Shown here: positions 42,661 to 50,542 of the stretch, piece after piece
How the letters are laid out: the number at the start of each line of letters is the position of its first letter
Numbering within the stretch: the first letter of the stretch is position 1
IMG/VR virus record: IMGVR_UViG_3300047493_000037
Coordinates: 1 to 64,000 of that record
Reading direction: 5' to 3' (one strand)
Source of the DNA: a virus
Length of the DNA stretch: 64,000 nt
Notes under the pieces: model-generated
The model's database searches: none
Seen by the model: the letters and a program-made list of their open reading frames with translations, nothing else
What the model was told of the DNA's origin: nothing
Position numbers and translations under genes: made by a program

Positions 42661-43398
42661 TTGGATAATATATTTCAAACTAATGTACGCGTCAATAACT
42701 TAGACGCTCTATCTCCAGACGCCATCTGGCCTAAAAACACTGAAGTATGCATCACTCGCATTCCAATTAGGAAGCGCGATGGCTTTGACCCTGAAAAGTT
42801 TAAAGAGTTTGCAGCTAAGTTGAAGAGTCACATGGTTCCGAATGGCATAGTGTTTCTTATCTGTTATGCTCCAATTGAGGCCAAATGGCGCCCATTTGAA
42901 GTAGCAAAGATGATGGCCGATGTAGGATTCACTCACATTGATAATATCGTCATAAAGAAGACCTGGTTCCCAGGCAAACGCTCTGAAACAAATCTAGTTA
43001 ATTCCCATGAGTATGTGTTACATTTCTGCAATGGAGATGTTTGGAAACTAGATCGCCTCCCAATAAGACAGTATATGGAAATAGACAGCGAAATTTCTTG
43101 CCCGGGGAACACTTGGGAGATAGAAACTGGCTCTCTAGATGAGGCTTATCCTGTAGATTTAGCAGAACTTCTAATTCGCATGACAGATTGTCTTCCAGGA
43201 TCAATTGTGTTCGACCCCTACTGTGGAGGAACTGGATCACTTAAGGCTGCACTTAAGTTAGGTCATAGTTTCTTTGGATTCGAGAATGATCCTAAGCAGA
43301 TTAAGAAGTATGAGAAGGTTGTAAAAGAATACAACAAGGAGATGGATAATGCAGTCAGAAATAGCCCAAGCAGTAAACGATCTGATAAAAAGCGGTGA
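42661..43398 (+). CDS. DNA methyltransferase-like protein with a degenerate catalytic motif
   Basis: A 245-residue protein starting with TTG behind a GGGAG site. The C-terminal part has the S-adenosylmethionine motif FDPYCGGTGSLKAALKLGH (about 183-201) and the following FFGFENDPK strand, as in beta-class N4/N6 methyltransferases. In these enzymes the catalytic D/S-PP-Y motif follows an N-terminal strand. Here the equivalent strand reads EVCITRIPIRK (28-38), so DPPY/SPPY is replaced by RIPI. The protein may therefore be inactive, act as a DNA-binding or methyl-donor-sensing protein, or use a different catalytic site. Confidence 0.75.
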   Translation: MDNIFQTNVRVNNLDALSPDAIWPKNTEVCITRIPIRKRDGFDPEKFKEFAAKLKSHMVPNGIVFLICYAPIEAKWRPFEVAKMMADVGFTHIDNIVIKKTWFPGKRSETNLVNSHEYVLHFCNGDVWKLDRLPIRQYMEIDSEISCPGNTWEIETGSLDEAYPVDLAELLIRMTDCLPGSIVFDPYCGGTGSLKAALKLGHSFFGFENDPKQIKKYEKVVKEYNKEMDNAVRNSPSSKRSDKKR

Positions 43399-43936
43399 GC
43401 CAGACATCGAGAAGCTCCTGCTTGCAGGTCCCACCCTCACTGTGGAGGATATTTATCCACACTTTAAGCATCTGTTTAGTCCTATAGCTCTTCTTACGAT
43501 GAATAATAAAGGTCGAGACCTACTGTATCAGTATAATAGGCCAATTGGTCAAACAACTATGTTAGTTGATCTTTTAGCGAAATTAGGATTAAAACAACCT
43601 AGTGCTTTGGTCACAGCTGGACATCCAAGGATAGAACACGTTCGTGATATTGATATTGTGATGTTTTTTGGTAGCAGAGCAGAAAAATCTAAGTTAGATA
43701 AGGCTATAGAAAAAGTTATTCTAACTATAAATGATGTAGCTAGCAAAGGTTTTACTAAGGTTTCGTTGCTTCAACTTGGACTTCTTAAGTTAACAACACA
43801 TCCAAACATGGAACAACAGTTTATTGTTTTGTCTTATGTTTCTATGACAAAAGCCGGCGAAGAATATGTTAAGCAGTACCATAATGGTATGACCTTCCCA
43901 GAAGGCGGAGTTCCTGCAAGAGTGGAGTATCAATGA
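43349..43936 (+). CDS. hypothetical protein upstream of the chaperonin, 195 aa
   Basis: AAGGAG precedes ATG 43349, and the gene overlaps the methyltransferase end by 50 bases. Its TGA overlaps the chaperonin start (ATGA), so coupling is strong. The 195-residue product is alpha/beta with helical segments (KLDKAIEKVILTINDVASKG) and a conserved-looking 'FIVLSYVSMTKAGEEYVKQYHNG'. There is no GroES-like barrel or mobile loop, so I do not call it a co-chaperonin. Coupling suggests a product handled together with GroEL. Confidence 0.55.
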   Translation: MQSEIAQAVNDLIKSGEPDIEKLLLAGPTLTVEDIYPHFKHLFSPIALLTMNNKGRDLLYQYNRPIGQTTMLVDLLAKLGLKQPSALVTAGHPRIEHVRDIDIVMFFGSRAEKSKLDKAIEKVILTINDVASKGFTKVSLLQLGLLKLTTHPNMEQQFIVLSYVSMTKAGEEYVKQYHNGMTFPEGGVPARVEYQ

Positions 43937-45654
43937 TTTACGAAAAAAGCAAAGCAAAGAGTATTACAGCAGATAGAGCTAAGATTAGAAAGATTGTTAG
44001 CGATACTATCACTGAAATGGCCGATATTGTTGGAGCAACTCTTGGACCAGGTGGAAGACCTGTTATTCTGGAACGCGATGGTTTGTCCCCTCTTGTAACT
44101 AAAGATGGTGTCACTGTCGCTAAGACATTAGGAATGGCAAATGCTGAAGCGAACATCATTATTGAAAGTGCAAAAGAGATTTGCCTTAGGACTGCCAAAC
44201 AAGCCGGCGATGGCACGACTACAGCTATTGTTCTTGCTAGCGCAATTACTAAAAATGGGCTCAAGTTCTTAGATAGTAATCCTAAATACAACCCACAGCG
44301 TATGGTTAGTGAACTTAATGATCTATACTCTAGCGTTATTGTTCCATTTTTGAAAGACAATGCAAGGCCGGTAAAGGAACGTCATGAACTTATTAACGTT
44401 GCTACTATTAGTGCTAATGGAGATTCAACTATCGCAGCTGCCGCTGTTGATGCAGTTATTGCCGCAGGTGAAGATGGGCAGGTTCTCATCGAAGAAGCAG
44501 ATGACTCAGGAATCAGAGTCGAAACAATAGATGGTTGTATCGTTACTAGCGGTCTTAAGGATATTGGATCTATTGGACTAGCTTTTATTAATGATCGTTC
44601 ATCTCAGCAAGCTAAGATGGACAACGGGCTGGTATTCCTATATGACGGCACAATGAACGACCTTAAAGTTCCTGCTGCAATGCAAGGTGCCGTTGAAGGT
44701 AGTGCATTATATGGAAAACCTATCGTTGTTTTTGCTCATGGGTTTTCAGATATTGTGCTAGATAAGTTTGCTAAAAATTCCAAAGGCGGATACATGGTTG
44801 TTCCTGTCAAGACCCCTCTTGGCGGTGTGGCAAATTCACGTTCTATGTTTTTGTATGATATGGCAGCATACTCTGGCGCACAGGTTATTGATCCAGGTAA
44901 TCTAGACAATTTTGTGACAGACGACGAACTAGAAGAAGCCTTTGGATCTTTTACAAATGCTAAGATCAATATGTTTGAAACATTTATTACAAGTGAAGTA
45001 GATCATGAAAAGATTGAGGCTCGTATTGCAGAACTTAAATCTGTCATGCTTGTAGCCCCTAGTGATCGTGAACGCATGTTTGCTAAAGCAGCAATTAGCA
45101 AACTCACTGGTGGTGTATCTACTATCTGGGTAGGTGGTGGATCAGAACTTGAAGCACGTGAAAAGAAGGCCCGTGTTGAGGATGCGGTAGAAGCAGTTCG
45201 TTCTGCAATTGCCGAAGGCATTATTCCTGGCGGTTGTGGTGTTCATTTGGTTCTCTCAGATTTAATCACCCGCCATCCAAAACATGTTAAGTCTTGGGAT
45301 ATCATGATTAAGGCTTTGTTAGCACCTTTTGAGATGTTGTTATCTAATTGTGGTGAAGACTTTACTGATATTTGGAATGCAATTGAGCCTCATGTGATCA
45401 ACACAGACAAGCCACCTAAGTTTATATTTGACGCTGAAGCACATCAGATTGTAAATGCCGAAGATGCAGGTATTATTGAACCTGCAAAGGTTTGCCGTGT
45501 AAGTTTGGGTAATGCACTATCAGTTGCATCATTGCTTATTACCTTAGGTGGTATCGTTGTGGTTCCACGAGATTTTGGTCTTGAGAACCAGTTAGCACTT
45601 AGCAAGCAAGCTTTCCAGGACATGATGGCTGGTGGTGGCGTAGGACAAGAATAA
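43933..45654 (+). CDS. groEL: GroEL-like chaperonin (Hsp60)
   Basis: A 573-residue group I chaperonin with intact ATPase motifs: TLGPGGR (36-42), TKDGVTVAK (56-64), GDGTTTA (92-98), and a C-terminal catalytic region 'RVEDAVEAVRSAIAEG' (about 414-429) containing the expected aspartate, then IPGG. Length is slightly above the bacterial 545-550. The C-terminus ends MMAGGGVGQE and lacks the GGM repeat. Phage chaperonins fold phage proteins, often capsid proteins, independently of host GroEL. No GroES gene is visible in the window, so it may work alone or use the host co-chaperonin. It is coupled to both neighbours. Confidence 0.92.
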   Translation: MIYEKSKAKSITADRAKIRKIVSDTITEMADIVGATLGPGGRPVILERDGLSPLVTKDGVTVAKTLGMANAEANIIIESAKEICLRTAKQAGDGTTTAIVLASAITKNGLKFLDSNPKYNPQRMVSELNDLYSSVIVPFLKDNARPVKERHELINVATISANGDSTIAAAAVDAVIAAGEDGQVLIEEADDSGIRVETIDGCIVTSGLKDIGSIGLAFINDRSSQQAKMDNGLVFLYDGTMNDLKVPAAMQGAVEGSALYGKPIVVFAHGFSDIVLDKFAKNSKGGYMVVPVKTPLGGVANSRSMFLYDMAAYSGAQVIDPGNLDNFVTDDELEEAFGSFTNAKINMFETFITSEVDHEKIEARIAELKSVMLVAPSDRERMFAKAAISKLTGGVSTIWVGGGSELEAREKKARVEDAVEAVRSAIAEGIIPGGCGVHLVLSDLITRHPKHVKSWDIMIKALLAPFEMLLSNCGEDFTDIWNAIEPHVINTDKPPKFIFDAEAHQIVNAEDAGIIEPAKVCRVSLGNALSVASLLITLGGIVVVPRDFGLENQLALSKQAFQDMMAGGGVGQE

Positions 45655-46112
45655 TGACAACTAAACAAATACTAATTATAGGTGCTATAGCATTAACTGT
45701 AGCTTTCGCGTTTGGTAGATGGAGTGCGCCAGAGAAGGTGAAAACTATTACTCAAACTGTTGAGAAAAAAACAGATGATAAGGTTGTTGCTGTCGATGAT
45801 CATAAACTTACTACTATCACTGAAACAGATAAACCTGATGGAACTAAGGTAAAGACAACTGTTATAGCAGATACTAGAGATACTAGCGTTCATGATAAGA
45901 GTACAGATCAAGTTGAAAAGACACAATCTAAGGAAGTTGATAAAAGTACTAGTAAGATTACAATATCAATGCTAGCAGGCACCAACGTTACTAGTCCTAG
46001 TTCACTTACTTATGGTGCTTCTATAACTAAACCAATTTTAGGTCCAATCACTGTTGGCGTATTTGGTTTTCAAAATGGTACAGTTGGTGCCAGTATTGGT
46101 CTGACTTTTTAA
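45654..46112 (+). CDS. membrane-anchored envelope protein, spanin-like candidate
   Basis: It overlaps the GroEL stop (TAATGA). The 152-residue protein has one N-terminal membrane helix (about 5-21, ILIIGAIALTVAFAFGR). A charged Lys/Asp/Thr-rich middle (30-105) follows, probably extended in the periplasm. A beta-rich C-terminus (ISMLAGTNV, YGASITKPILGPITVGVFGF, GASIGLTF) resembles part of a membrane-associated beta sheet. This plan (inner-membrane anchor, long spacer, hydrophobic beta end) could suit a unimolecular spanin. No lipoprotein box is present, and the call is tentative. Confidence 0.5.
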   Translation: MTTKQILIIGAIALTVAFAFGRWSAPEKVKTITQTVEKKTDDKVVAVDDHKLTTITETDKPDGTKVKTTVIADTRDTSVHDKSTDQVEKTQSKEVDKSTSKITISMLAGTNVTSPSSLTYGASITKPILGPITVGVFGFQNGTVGASIGLTF

Positions 46113-46113
46113 T

Positions 46114-46464
46114 ATGCCAAAATTTCGTTTTAAGTGTTCTACTTGTGGTGAAGAAAAGGTGCAACATGCTTCACTACAGCAAGTTCAAATTCCATGTCCC
46201 CAGTGCTCTTCGTCAACCATGGACCGCCAATTTCCTGGTAGTGGTTCACAGGCTGTCCGTGAAGTTGTAGATTCATACACGAACACTAGAACAGCTTCAG
46301 ATGAGAAAGCACAAAATCTTGCTCGTAAGACTGAATACTTCTGGGAAGTAGAAGTTCCAAGGTTGATACAAACCTATAGTATTCAAACCTGCTTGGAAGA
46401 AAAATGGCTAGTGTATAATGATCAGGGAGAACTGGTCATTAATAAACCACCTAGCAAACGATGA
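46114..46464 (+). CDS. small zinc-ribbon protein
   Basis: The protein has 116 residues. The N-terminus is a FmdB-type zinc ribbon with C8-x2-C11 and C29-x2-C32 (KFRFKCSTCGEE, IPCPQCSSS). A helical segment follows (SDEKAQNLARKTEYFWEVEVPRLIQTY). The ribbon may bind nucleic acid or protein. It starts one base after the previous stop, and its own stop overlaps the gp46 start (ATGA). Related ribbons often accompany phage recombination or transcription genes. No specific role can be assigned. Confidence 0.65.
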   Translation: MPKFRFKCSTCGEEKVQHASLQQVQIPCPQCSSSTMDRQFPGSGSQAVREVVDSYTNTRTASDEKAQNLARKTEYFWEVEVPRLIQTYSIQTCLEEKWLVYNDQGELVINKPPSKR

Positions 46465-48191
46465 AGATACAATCCGTTAAAATTGTTAATATTCTCAGTA
46501 TAGAAGAGGCATTTGTTGAGTTTGATGACTCAGGTTTAATACTTGTCCAGGGATGGAACTATGATGTTGGAAGAGCGAATGGAGCAGGAAAGACAGCTAT
46601 ATTCAACGCGATTACGTTTGCTCTTTACAATAAGCTTCCTAGAAAAATTACTGCAACAGAGATTCTACGTAGAGGATCTAAAGCGGGATACGTTGAATTG
46701 TGCGTCCAAGTTGGTACGGATCAATTCGTGGTTAAAAGATCCCGTCCAACAGGCGTGCTCTTCTCTAAGGGGGCAGAAACTCTCACAATCTCCCAAGAGG
46801 GTTGGGAACGGATTTTAGGTCTCAATTACGACCAATTTGTCATCTCTATGTATGCTTCCCAAGGAGCATCGACACGCTTTTTATCAATTAATGATTCTGA
46901 TAAGAAGCAATTCTTACTTCAACTCCTAAATCTTGAAGAGTTTGCAGATTGTAAAACATTAGCCGACAAGAAGGTTAATTTGTTTCAAGCTGATTTAGCT
47001 TCTAATGAATCTAAGATTGACGCCTTAAATTCTAAGATTAGTGCTTATAGTGAATCATTAGTAGATGAAGAGTCAATAAGCAATATGATTCGTTTAGGGA
47101 ACGAAAGTTTGTCTACATGGGCATCTGCTATGGCCCCTTTTATTGCAGTGCCTAAACCAGATCTTAGTAAATATCAGAAGTTGGAAGAGGATCTCTCTGT
47201 TAAGAAGGATGAGTTTATAAGGACTCGTGCAAGAAGGGAAATGCTTCATGAGCAGTATCGTAAAATTCAGAGCAAATCAAAACCCATACACATTGAAACA
47301 GAATGCTCGCAATGTGGACATGAACTTGATACAACTGCTAAAAAAGCTCAACATGATAAATTATTGGATCGTTGTAAGGTCGAACTTCTCGAAGTTAAAT
47401 CCCAAATAGACGCTTGCGACAGTGTTCTCTTCAAAGAGAATATAATTGCAGATCTTCAGATAAAACTTTTAAATAAGAAGAAAGAAGAATCTAAGGAATA
47501 TGAAAAGGCCAAAGATGCCTTAAAGGATTTTCAGTCTAAGGTCGACTTAAAACAACAAGAGTTAAAACAACTAAATTTAAAACTTCAAAATAACTCTGTA
47601 TTGCAGAGTAAGATCAAAGACCTAAGCAGCTCATGTGAAGAATTTGCTAATAATAGGGCCATCATATTACGCAATATTGAGCTTTATAAGACAGTTTCTG
47701 CTATGTATTCACCCACCGGTGCCCAGGCTTATATCCTTGATTCTGTTATAGAATCATTTAATGAGCGCATAGTGGAATATGTAAATCTTTTGTGGTCAAA
47801 TCTGACCTACGAACTTAGATCCTATAAAGAAAACGTTAAAGGCGATGTAACGGCAAAGTTTTCTGAACTTCTAGTTATGGATGGAAAACCAATATCTATT
47901 GGTAGTTTGTCTGGTGGAGAGTTTAGAGCATTGTCTCTATGTGTTGATTTTGCATTAGTAGATGTGATGGAGCGCCAGTTTGGTATATCGATGTCCCCGG
48001 TCATCCTAGATGAACCATTTGATGGTTTGGATGGCTCGGGTCGAGAGTTAATCGTGGAACTGTTAGAAACACTTGCTGAAAGACGTCAAGTAGTTATAGT
48101 AGATCATAGTTCAGAGATCAAGTCTATGTTTTCTAAGGTTATTACTGTGGAAAAGCGCGGCGGCATCTCTAAAATCAGCTTAGAATCCTGA
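46461..48191 (+). CDS. recombination endonuclease subunit, gp46/SbcC/Rad50-like
   Basis: A 576-residue SMC-type ATPase. Walker A is GRANGAGKTA (37-46). The coiled-coil arms are interrupted by a zinc hook CSQC (about 282-285). The signature is SLSGGEFRALS (about 481-491). Walker B is VILDEPFDGLDG (about 513-524). It should pair with the gp47/SbcD-like nuclease at 58585 to resect double-strand ends for recombination-dependent replication. The two subunit genes are 10 kb apart instead of adjacent as in T4. The length matches T4 gp46 (560 aa). Confidence 0.92.
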   Translation: MKIQSVKIVNILSIEEAFVEFDDSGLILVQGWNYDVGRANGAGKTAIFNAITFALYNKLPRKITATEILRRGSKAGYVELCVQVGTDQFVVKRSRPTGVLFSKGAETLTISQEGWERILGLNYDQFVISMYASQGASTRFLSINDSDKKQFLLQLLNLEEFADCKTLADKKVNLFQADLASNESKIDALNSKISAYSESLVDEESISNMIRLGNESLSTWASAMAPFIAVPKPDLSKYQKLEEDLSVKKDEFIRTRARREMLHEQYRKIQSKSKPIHIETECSQCGHELDTTAKKAQHDKLLDRCKVELLEVKSQIDACDSVLFKENIIADLQIKLLNKKKEESKEYEKAKDALKDFQSKVDLKQQELKQLNLKLQNNSVLQSKIKDLSSSCEEFANNRAIILRNIELYKTVSAMYSPTGAQAYILDSVIESFNERIVEYVNLLWSNLTYELRSYKENVKGDVTAKFSELLVMDGKPISIGSLSGGEFRALSLCVDFALVDVMERQFGISMSPVILDEPFDGLDGSGRELIVELLETLAERRQVVIVDHSSEIKSMFSKVITVEKRGGISKISLES

Positions 48192-48197
48192 TAATAT
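48192..48197 (+). promoter_or_regulatory. possible leaderless-type -10 box (TAATAT)
   Basis: TAATAT ends 7 bases before the ATG at 48205. No ribosome site is evident between. Confidence 0.35.
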
Positions 48198-48204
48198 AGG
48201 TGCT

Positions 48205-48747
48205 ATGCAGGATCTTATGGACAAGATTGAACAACTTAGAAAAAGTCTAGCGGCTATGAAGCCTAAAGACCATAATACTATTGTTCCAGCGCTCAGCTTA
48301 CCTCCTGTTAAATCCCTGTCCATCTCCTCTGCTTCTCCTGGAAAACCTGCTAAACTTCCTGGCGTATCTCAACCTTCTGGTAAAGATCCAACTAAGATGG
48401 CAGAGCAATTAAAGAACCCTAGACCTAAAAAGGTCAAAGTTGAAGTTCTCAAGACAGCTTCTAATGGTCAATGGACTTTAGAAAAAGAAGACAGTGAACA
48501 GTATAAAAGAGCTAAAGCTTATAGAAAACCAAGATTAACACCAGAAACTAAACACGTCTCTGACCCTGATCATCAACATTGGATTGTTCATTCGCTTCAT
48601 GACGTCCCAAAAAGGGGTACAGCAACCCTTATGCATCATAGTGGGAACATTATGGCAACTTTTAGACATGGTGAGATGAATCCATCAAAGGCCACAGCTT
48701 CTTCTAAAGAGAAAACAGCACCAATGGCTGAAGACAAAATTGCTTAA
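48205..48747 (+). CDS. hypothetical basic, disordered protein, 180 aa
   Basis: The protein has 180 residues. The first 15 are a short helix, then a long Pro/Ser/Lys-rich disordered stretch (40-85) follows, then a compact segment with many histidines (KHVSDPDHQHWIVHSLHDV ... TLMHHSGNIMATFRHGEM). The end is again disordered. No family is recognised. The basic charge suggests nucleic-acid contact. Confidence 0.5.
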   Translation: MQDLMDKIEQLRKSLAAMKPKDHNTIVPALSLPPVKSLSISSASPGKPAKLPGVSQPSGKDPTKMAEQLKNPRPKKVKVEVLKTASNGQWTLEKEDSEQYKRAKAYRKPRLTPETKHVSDPDHQHWIVHSLHDVPKRGTATLMHHSGNIMATFRHGEMNPSKATASSKEKTAPMAEDKIA

Positions 48748-48750
48748 TTG

Positions 48751-48756
48751 TATAAT
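48751..48756 (+). promoter_or_regulatory. leaderless-type -10 box (TATAAT) for the HNH gene
   Basis: TATAAT ends 6 bases before the GTG at 48763. The preceding gene stops 4 bases upstream of the box. Confidence 0.6.
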
Positions 48757-48762
48757 CTATAA

Positions 48763-49293
48763 GTGAAGAAAAGACCTCCATACAACCAGAACGCATCCAT
48801 TCGTGGCGCATTAAGGCGACAATTTTCAAGGTCGCCAGTTGTCCGCGAAGTGTTAATGAAAGTGCGCCGTGAAATACCCAAGTTCAACAAAGACGGTAGC
48901 AGAAGTAAGAAGGATGCTGTCCAATATTGCTGTAGCCCTTGTGGCCAATGGACAAAGTCCACAGCAGTCGCAGTCGACCACATATCTCCTGTTATTGATG
49001 TTCAAGATGGGTTTGTGGACTGGAATGAGTTTATTAGTAGGTTATTCTGCGACGCCTCCAACCTCCAAGTCATTTGTGATACGTGTCACAACGCCAAGAC
49101 ACAAGGCGAAAGAATAGCCCGTCTAACCAAGCAATATACAGAAGAACTTAATAATCTAGAAGAACTCTGCAAAGATCCAGCTGATCCTAAGTTTCTTAAA
49201 AAGCAGTTATCTAAATATACCGCTAAAAAGAAGACTCCAGGTTTGCAAAAAATTGTAGAAAGAGCCTTGAGATTGAAACAACAATTGAAATAA
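48763..49293 (+). CDS. HNH endonuclease (GTG start, leaderless)
   Basis: The protein has 176 residues. A basic N-terminus (KKRPPYNQNASIRGALRRQF) is followed by a zinc-binding YCCSPCGQW, the HNH core VDHISPVIDVQDG ... CDASNLQVICDTCHNAKTQGE with the second CxxC, and a lysine-rich helical tail. This type is widespread in phages as a stand-alone HNH nuclease. It may be involved in DNA processing or may be mobile. It is distinct from the HNH proteins at 4749 and 37648. A nuclease translated from a leaderless GTG is unusual. Confidence 0.85.
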   Translation: MKKRPPYNQNASIRGALRRQFSRSPVVREVLMKVRREIPKFNKDGSRSKKDAVQYCCSPCGQWTKSTAVAVDHISPVIDVQDGFVDWNEFISRLFCDASNLQVICDTCHNAKTQGERIARLTKQYTEELNNLEELCKDPADPKFLKKQLSKYTAKKKTPGLQKIVERALRLKQQLK

Positions 49294-49302
49294 GGAATAT
49301 AC

Positions 49303-49593
49303 ATGAGCGATGTTAAAAAGGTTCTAAGTAAATCTTTCGTTGATAACCATGAAAATGTCACTGAAGATGTGGCCGCTGATCTTATTGTTAAAGCTGAAAT
49401 GAAGGTTAAGGAGATTAAGGAAGAGCGTGCGGCTGATGGAAAGCTAGAACAGGCTCGTCAGATTGTTAAGGACCTAAATGGTGCGTATAACAGCGCTATT
49501 AAGTACGAACAAGCAAAGATCGACTTCTTACTTGAGAAGATTGCTGAAATCCAGAGTGGCGACGTAAATCCCAGCTCAGGTGCTAACTCCTGA
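49303..49593 (+). CDS. hypothetical coiled-coil protein, 96 aa
   Basis: AAGGA precedes the ATG. The 96 residues are almost wholly helical and charged (AEMKVKEIKEERAADGKLEQARQIV ... YEQAKIDFLLEKIAEIQSG), forming a predicted coiled coil. No enzyme motif is present. It may be a structural or assembly factor for the next gene. Confidence 0.55.
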   Translation: MSDVKKVLSKSFVDNHENVTEDVAADLIVKAEMKVKEIKEERAADGKLEQARQIVKDLNGAYNSAIKYEQAKIDFLLEKIAEIQSGDVNPSSGANS

Positions 49594-49599
49594 TACAAT
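49594..49599 (+). promoter_or_regulatory. -10 box (TACAAT) before the virion-like gene
   Basis: TACAAT stands 24 bases before ATG 49624, with an AAGGAG ribosome site between. Confidence 0.4.
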
Positions 49600-49623
49600 A
49601 AAGTCTACTTTTAAGGAGACTTT

Positions 49624-50472
49624 ATGAGTTTACGCGATTCCTATTTTAATGGCTCTAACGGGCTACAACAGCAAATGGATGCTGCTTTTGCTAATGGTAT
49701 CGCCTATGTAGGTGTTGGAGCTAATGATATCTCTACCCTGTCGTTGGGTGATAGAAATGGTTCTAACCTAGGTGCAGGATCTGGCATGCCAGGTTTGTAT
49801 TTTACCTATGCAACTCCATCTGCTAACTATGTTATGTGGATGTTTGTGGCAGGTGAACTTGCTCCCAGTGTTGCTGGTACATTAGTGCAAGTAACACTTT
49901 TGAGTGGAGACAGTTCTACCGCAGTTGCTGCAAAGATTGCAGTGGCGATGAATGCTATCGTAAGTACTCCATTTGCTTGTACTTCAAGCGCATCTGTTGT
50001 AACTATGCAGAATACGGCTTCCGGCGTTGCTATTCTTCCTGTTTCTGCTGGAACACTTGGCGGTACTGCGGCAGTAGCTCAGGCTCAAGCCGGCATTGCT
50101 CCTACTGGTCAATATTCTGCCTTGCAGACTGCACTTCAACAGGCTGCAGCAGGTGGTAAGCAGGATTTTAGGTTTGTTGCTCAAGGTACCGGTAATATGA
50201 ATGCTGCGATTTTGAGAGCATGCAACGGCAATAATCTTGCTCTTAGGGCTTTCTTTGCAGGCGTTTATCAAGCTCTTGCTCTTCAACAGATCTATGATTA
50301 TCAAGTACGTCTTCAACTAGATATTAGTACGAGCGCTGGAACAAACGTTATTTTTAACTTTAGTTTTGGTCGTCGTTTTAAGAGCGCACCAGTTAATCTA
50401 GACTCACTCACTTGTCCTCCACAAGGCAATGGTACTAATTCTTGCGACGATGGTTGGTCTCGCGGGTATTAA
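49624..50472 (+). CDS. virion-like beta-rich protein in the replication region, 282 aa
   Basis: The 282-residue protein is rich in Ala, Gly, Ser and Thr. Residues about 88-150 (GDSSTAVAAKIAVAMNAIV ... ASVVTMQNTASGVAIL) follow the same helix-strand plan as the tandem repeats in baseplate J (STVATKVTNAVNQ ... VTITNVQNG). The C-terminus has a strand-rich end and four cysteines near the terminus (CPPQGNGTNSCDDG). I infer a structural or decoration protein. It has its own promoter with a strong ribosome site and a strong terminator, consistent with high expression. Confidence 0.55.
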   Translation: MSLRDSYFNGSNGLQQQMDAAFANGIAYVGVGANDISTLSLGDRNGSNLGAGSGMPGLYFTYATPSANYVMWMFVAGELAPSVAGTLVQVTLLSGDSSTAVAAKIAVAMNAIVSTPFACTSSASVVTMQNTASGVAILPVSAGTLGGTAAVAQAQAGIAPTGQYSALQTALQQAAAGGKQDFRFVAQGTGNMNAAILRACNGNNLALRAFFAGVYQALALQQIYDYQVRLQLDISTSAGTNVIFNFSFGRRFKSAPVNLDSLTCPPQGNGTNSCDDGWSRGY

Positions 50473-50496
50473 CTAAAAGTTTTAAACTTGATTAAA

Positions 50497-50526
50497 AGGG
50501 CCGCAGGAAACTGTGGTCCTTTTTTA
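50497..50526 (+). terminator. strong terminator ahead of the DNA polymerase gene
   Basis: AGGGCCGCAG-GAAA-CTGTGGTCCT forms a 10-bp stem (with two G-U pairs) capped by a GNRA loop and followed by a run of six or more T residues. Confidence 0.88.
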
Positions 50527-50530
50527 TTTG

Positions 50531-50536
50531 TATAAT
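50531..50536 (+). promoter_or_regulatory. leaderless-type -10 box (TATAAT) for DNA polymerase
   Basis: TATAAT ends 6 bases before the ATG at 50543, directly after the terminator's T run. The spacing rules out a ribosome site. Confidence 0.65.
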
Positions 50537-50542
50537 CCCCGC

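Noticed and set aside
43938-44360. Long antisense ORF inside the chaperonin gene
   Set aside because: It is a codon-bias shadow of groEL with no ribosome site and no recognisable product.
50513-50542. Upstream ATG that would extend the DNA polymerase by 10 residues
   Set aside because: It lies inside a strong terminator and upstream of the TATAAT box. MARFKEPAQLHNH at 50543 matches the usual start just before the PHP motif.
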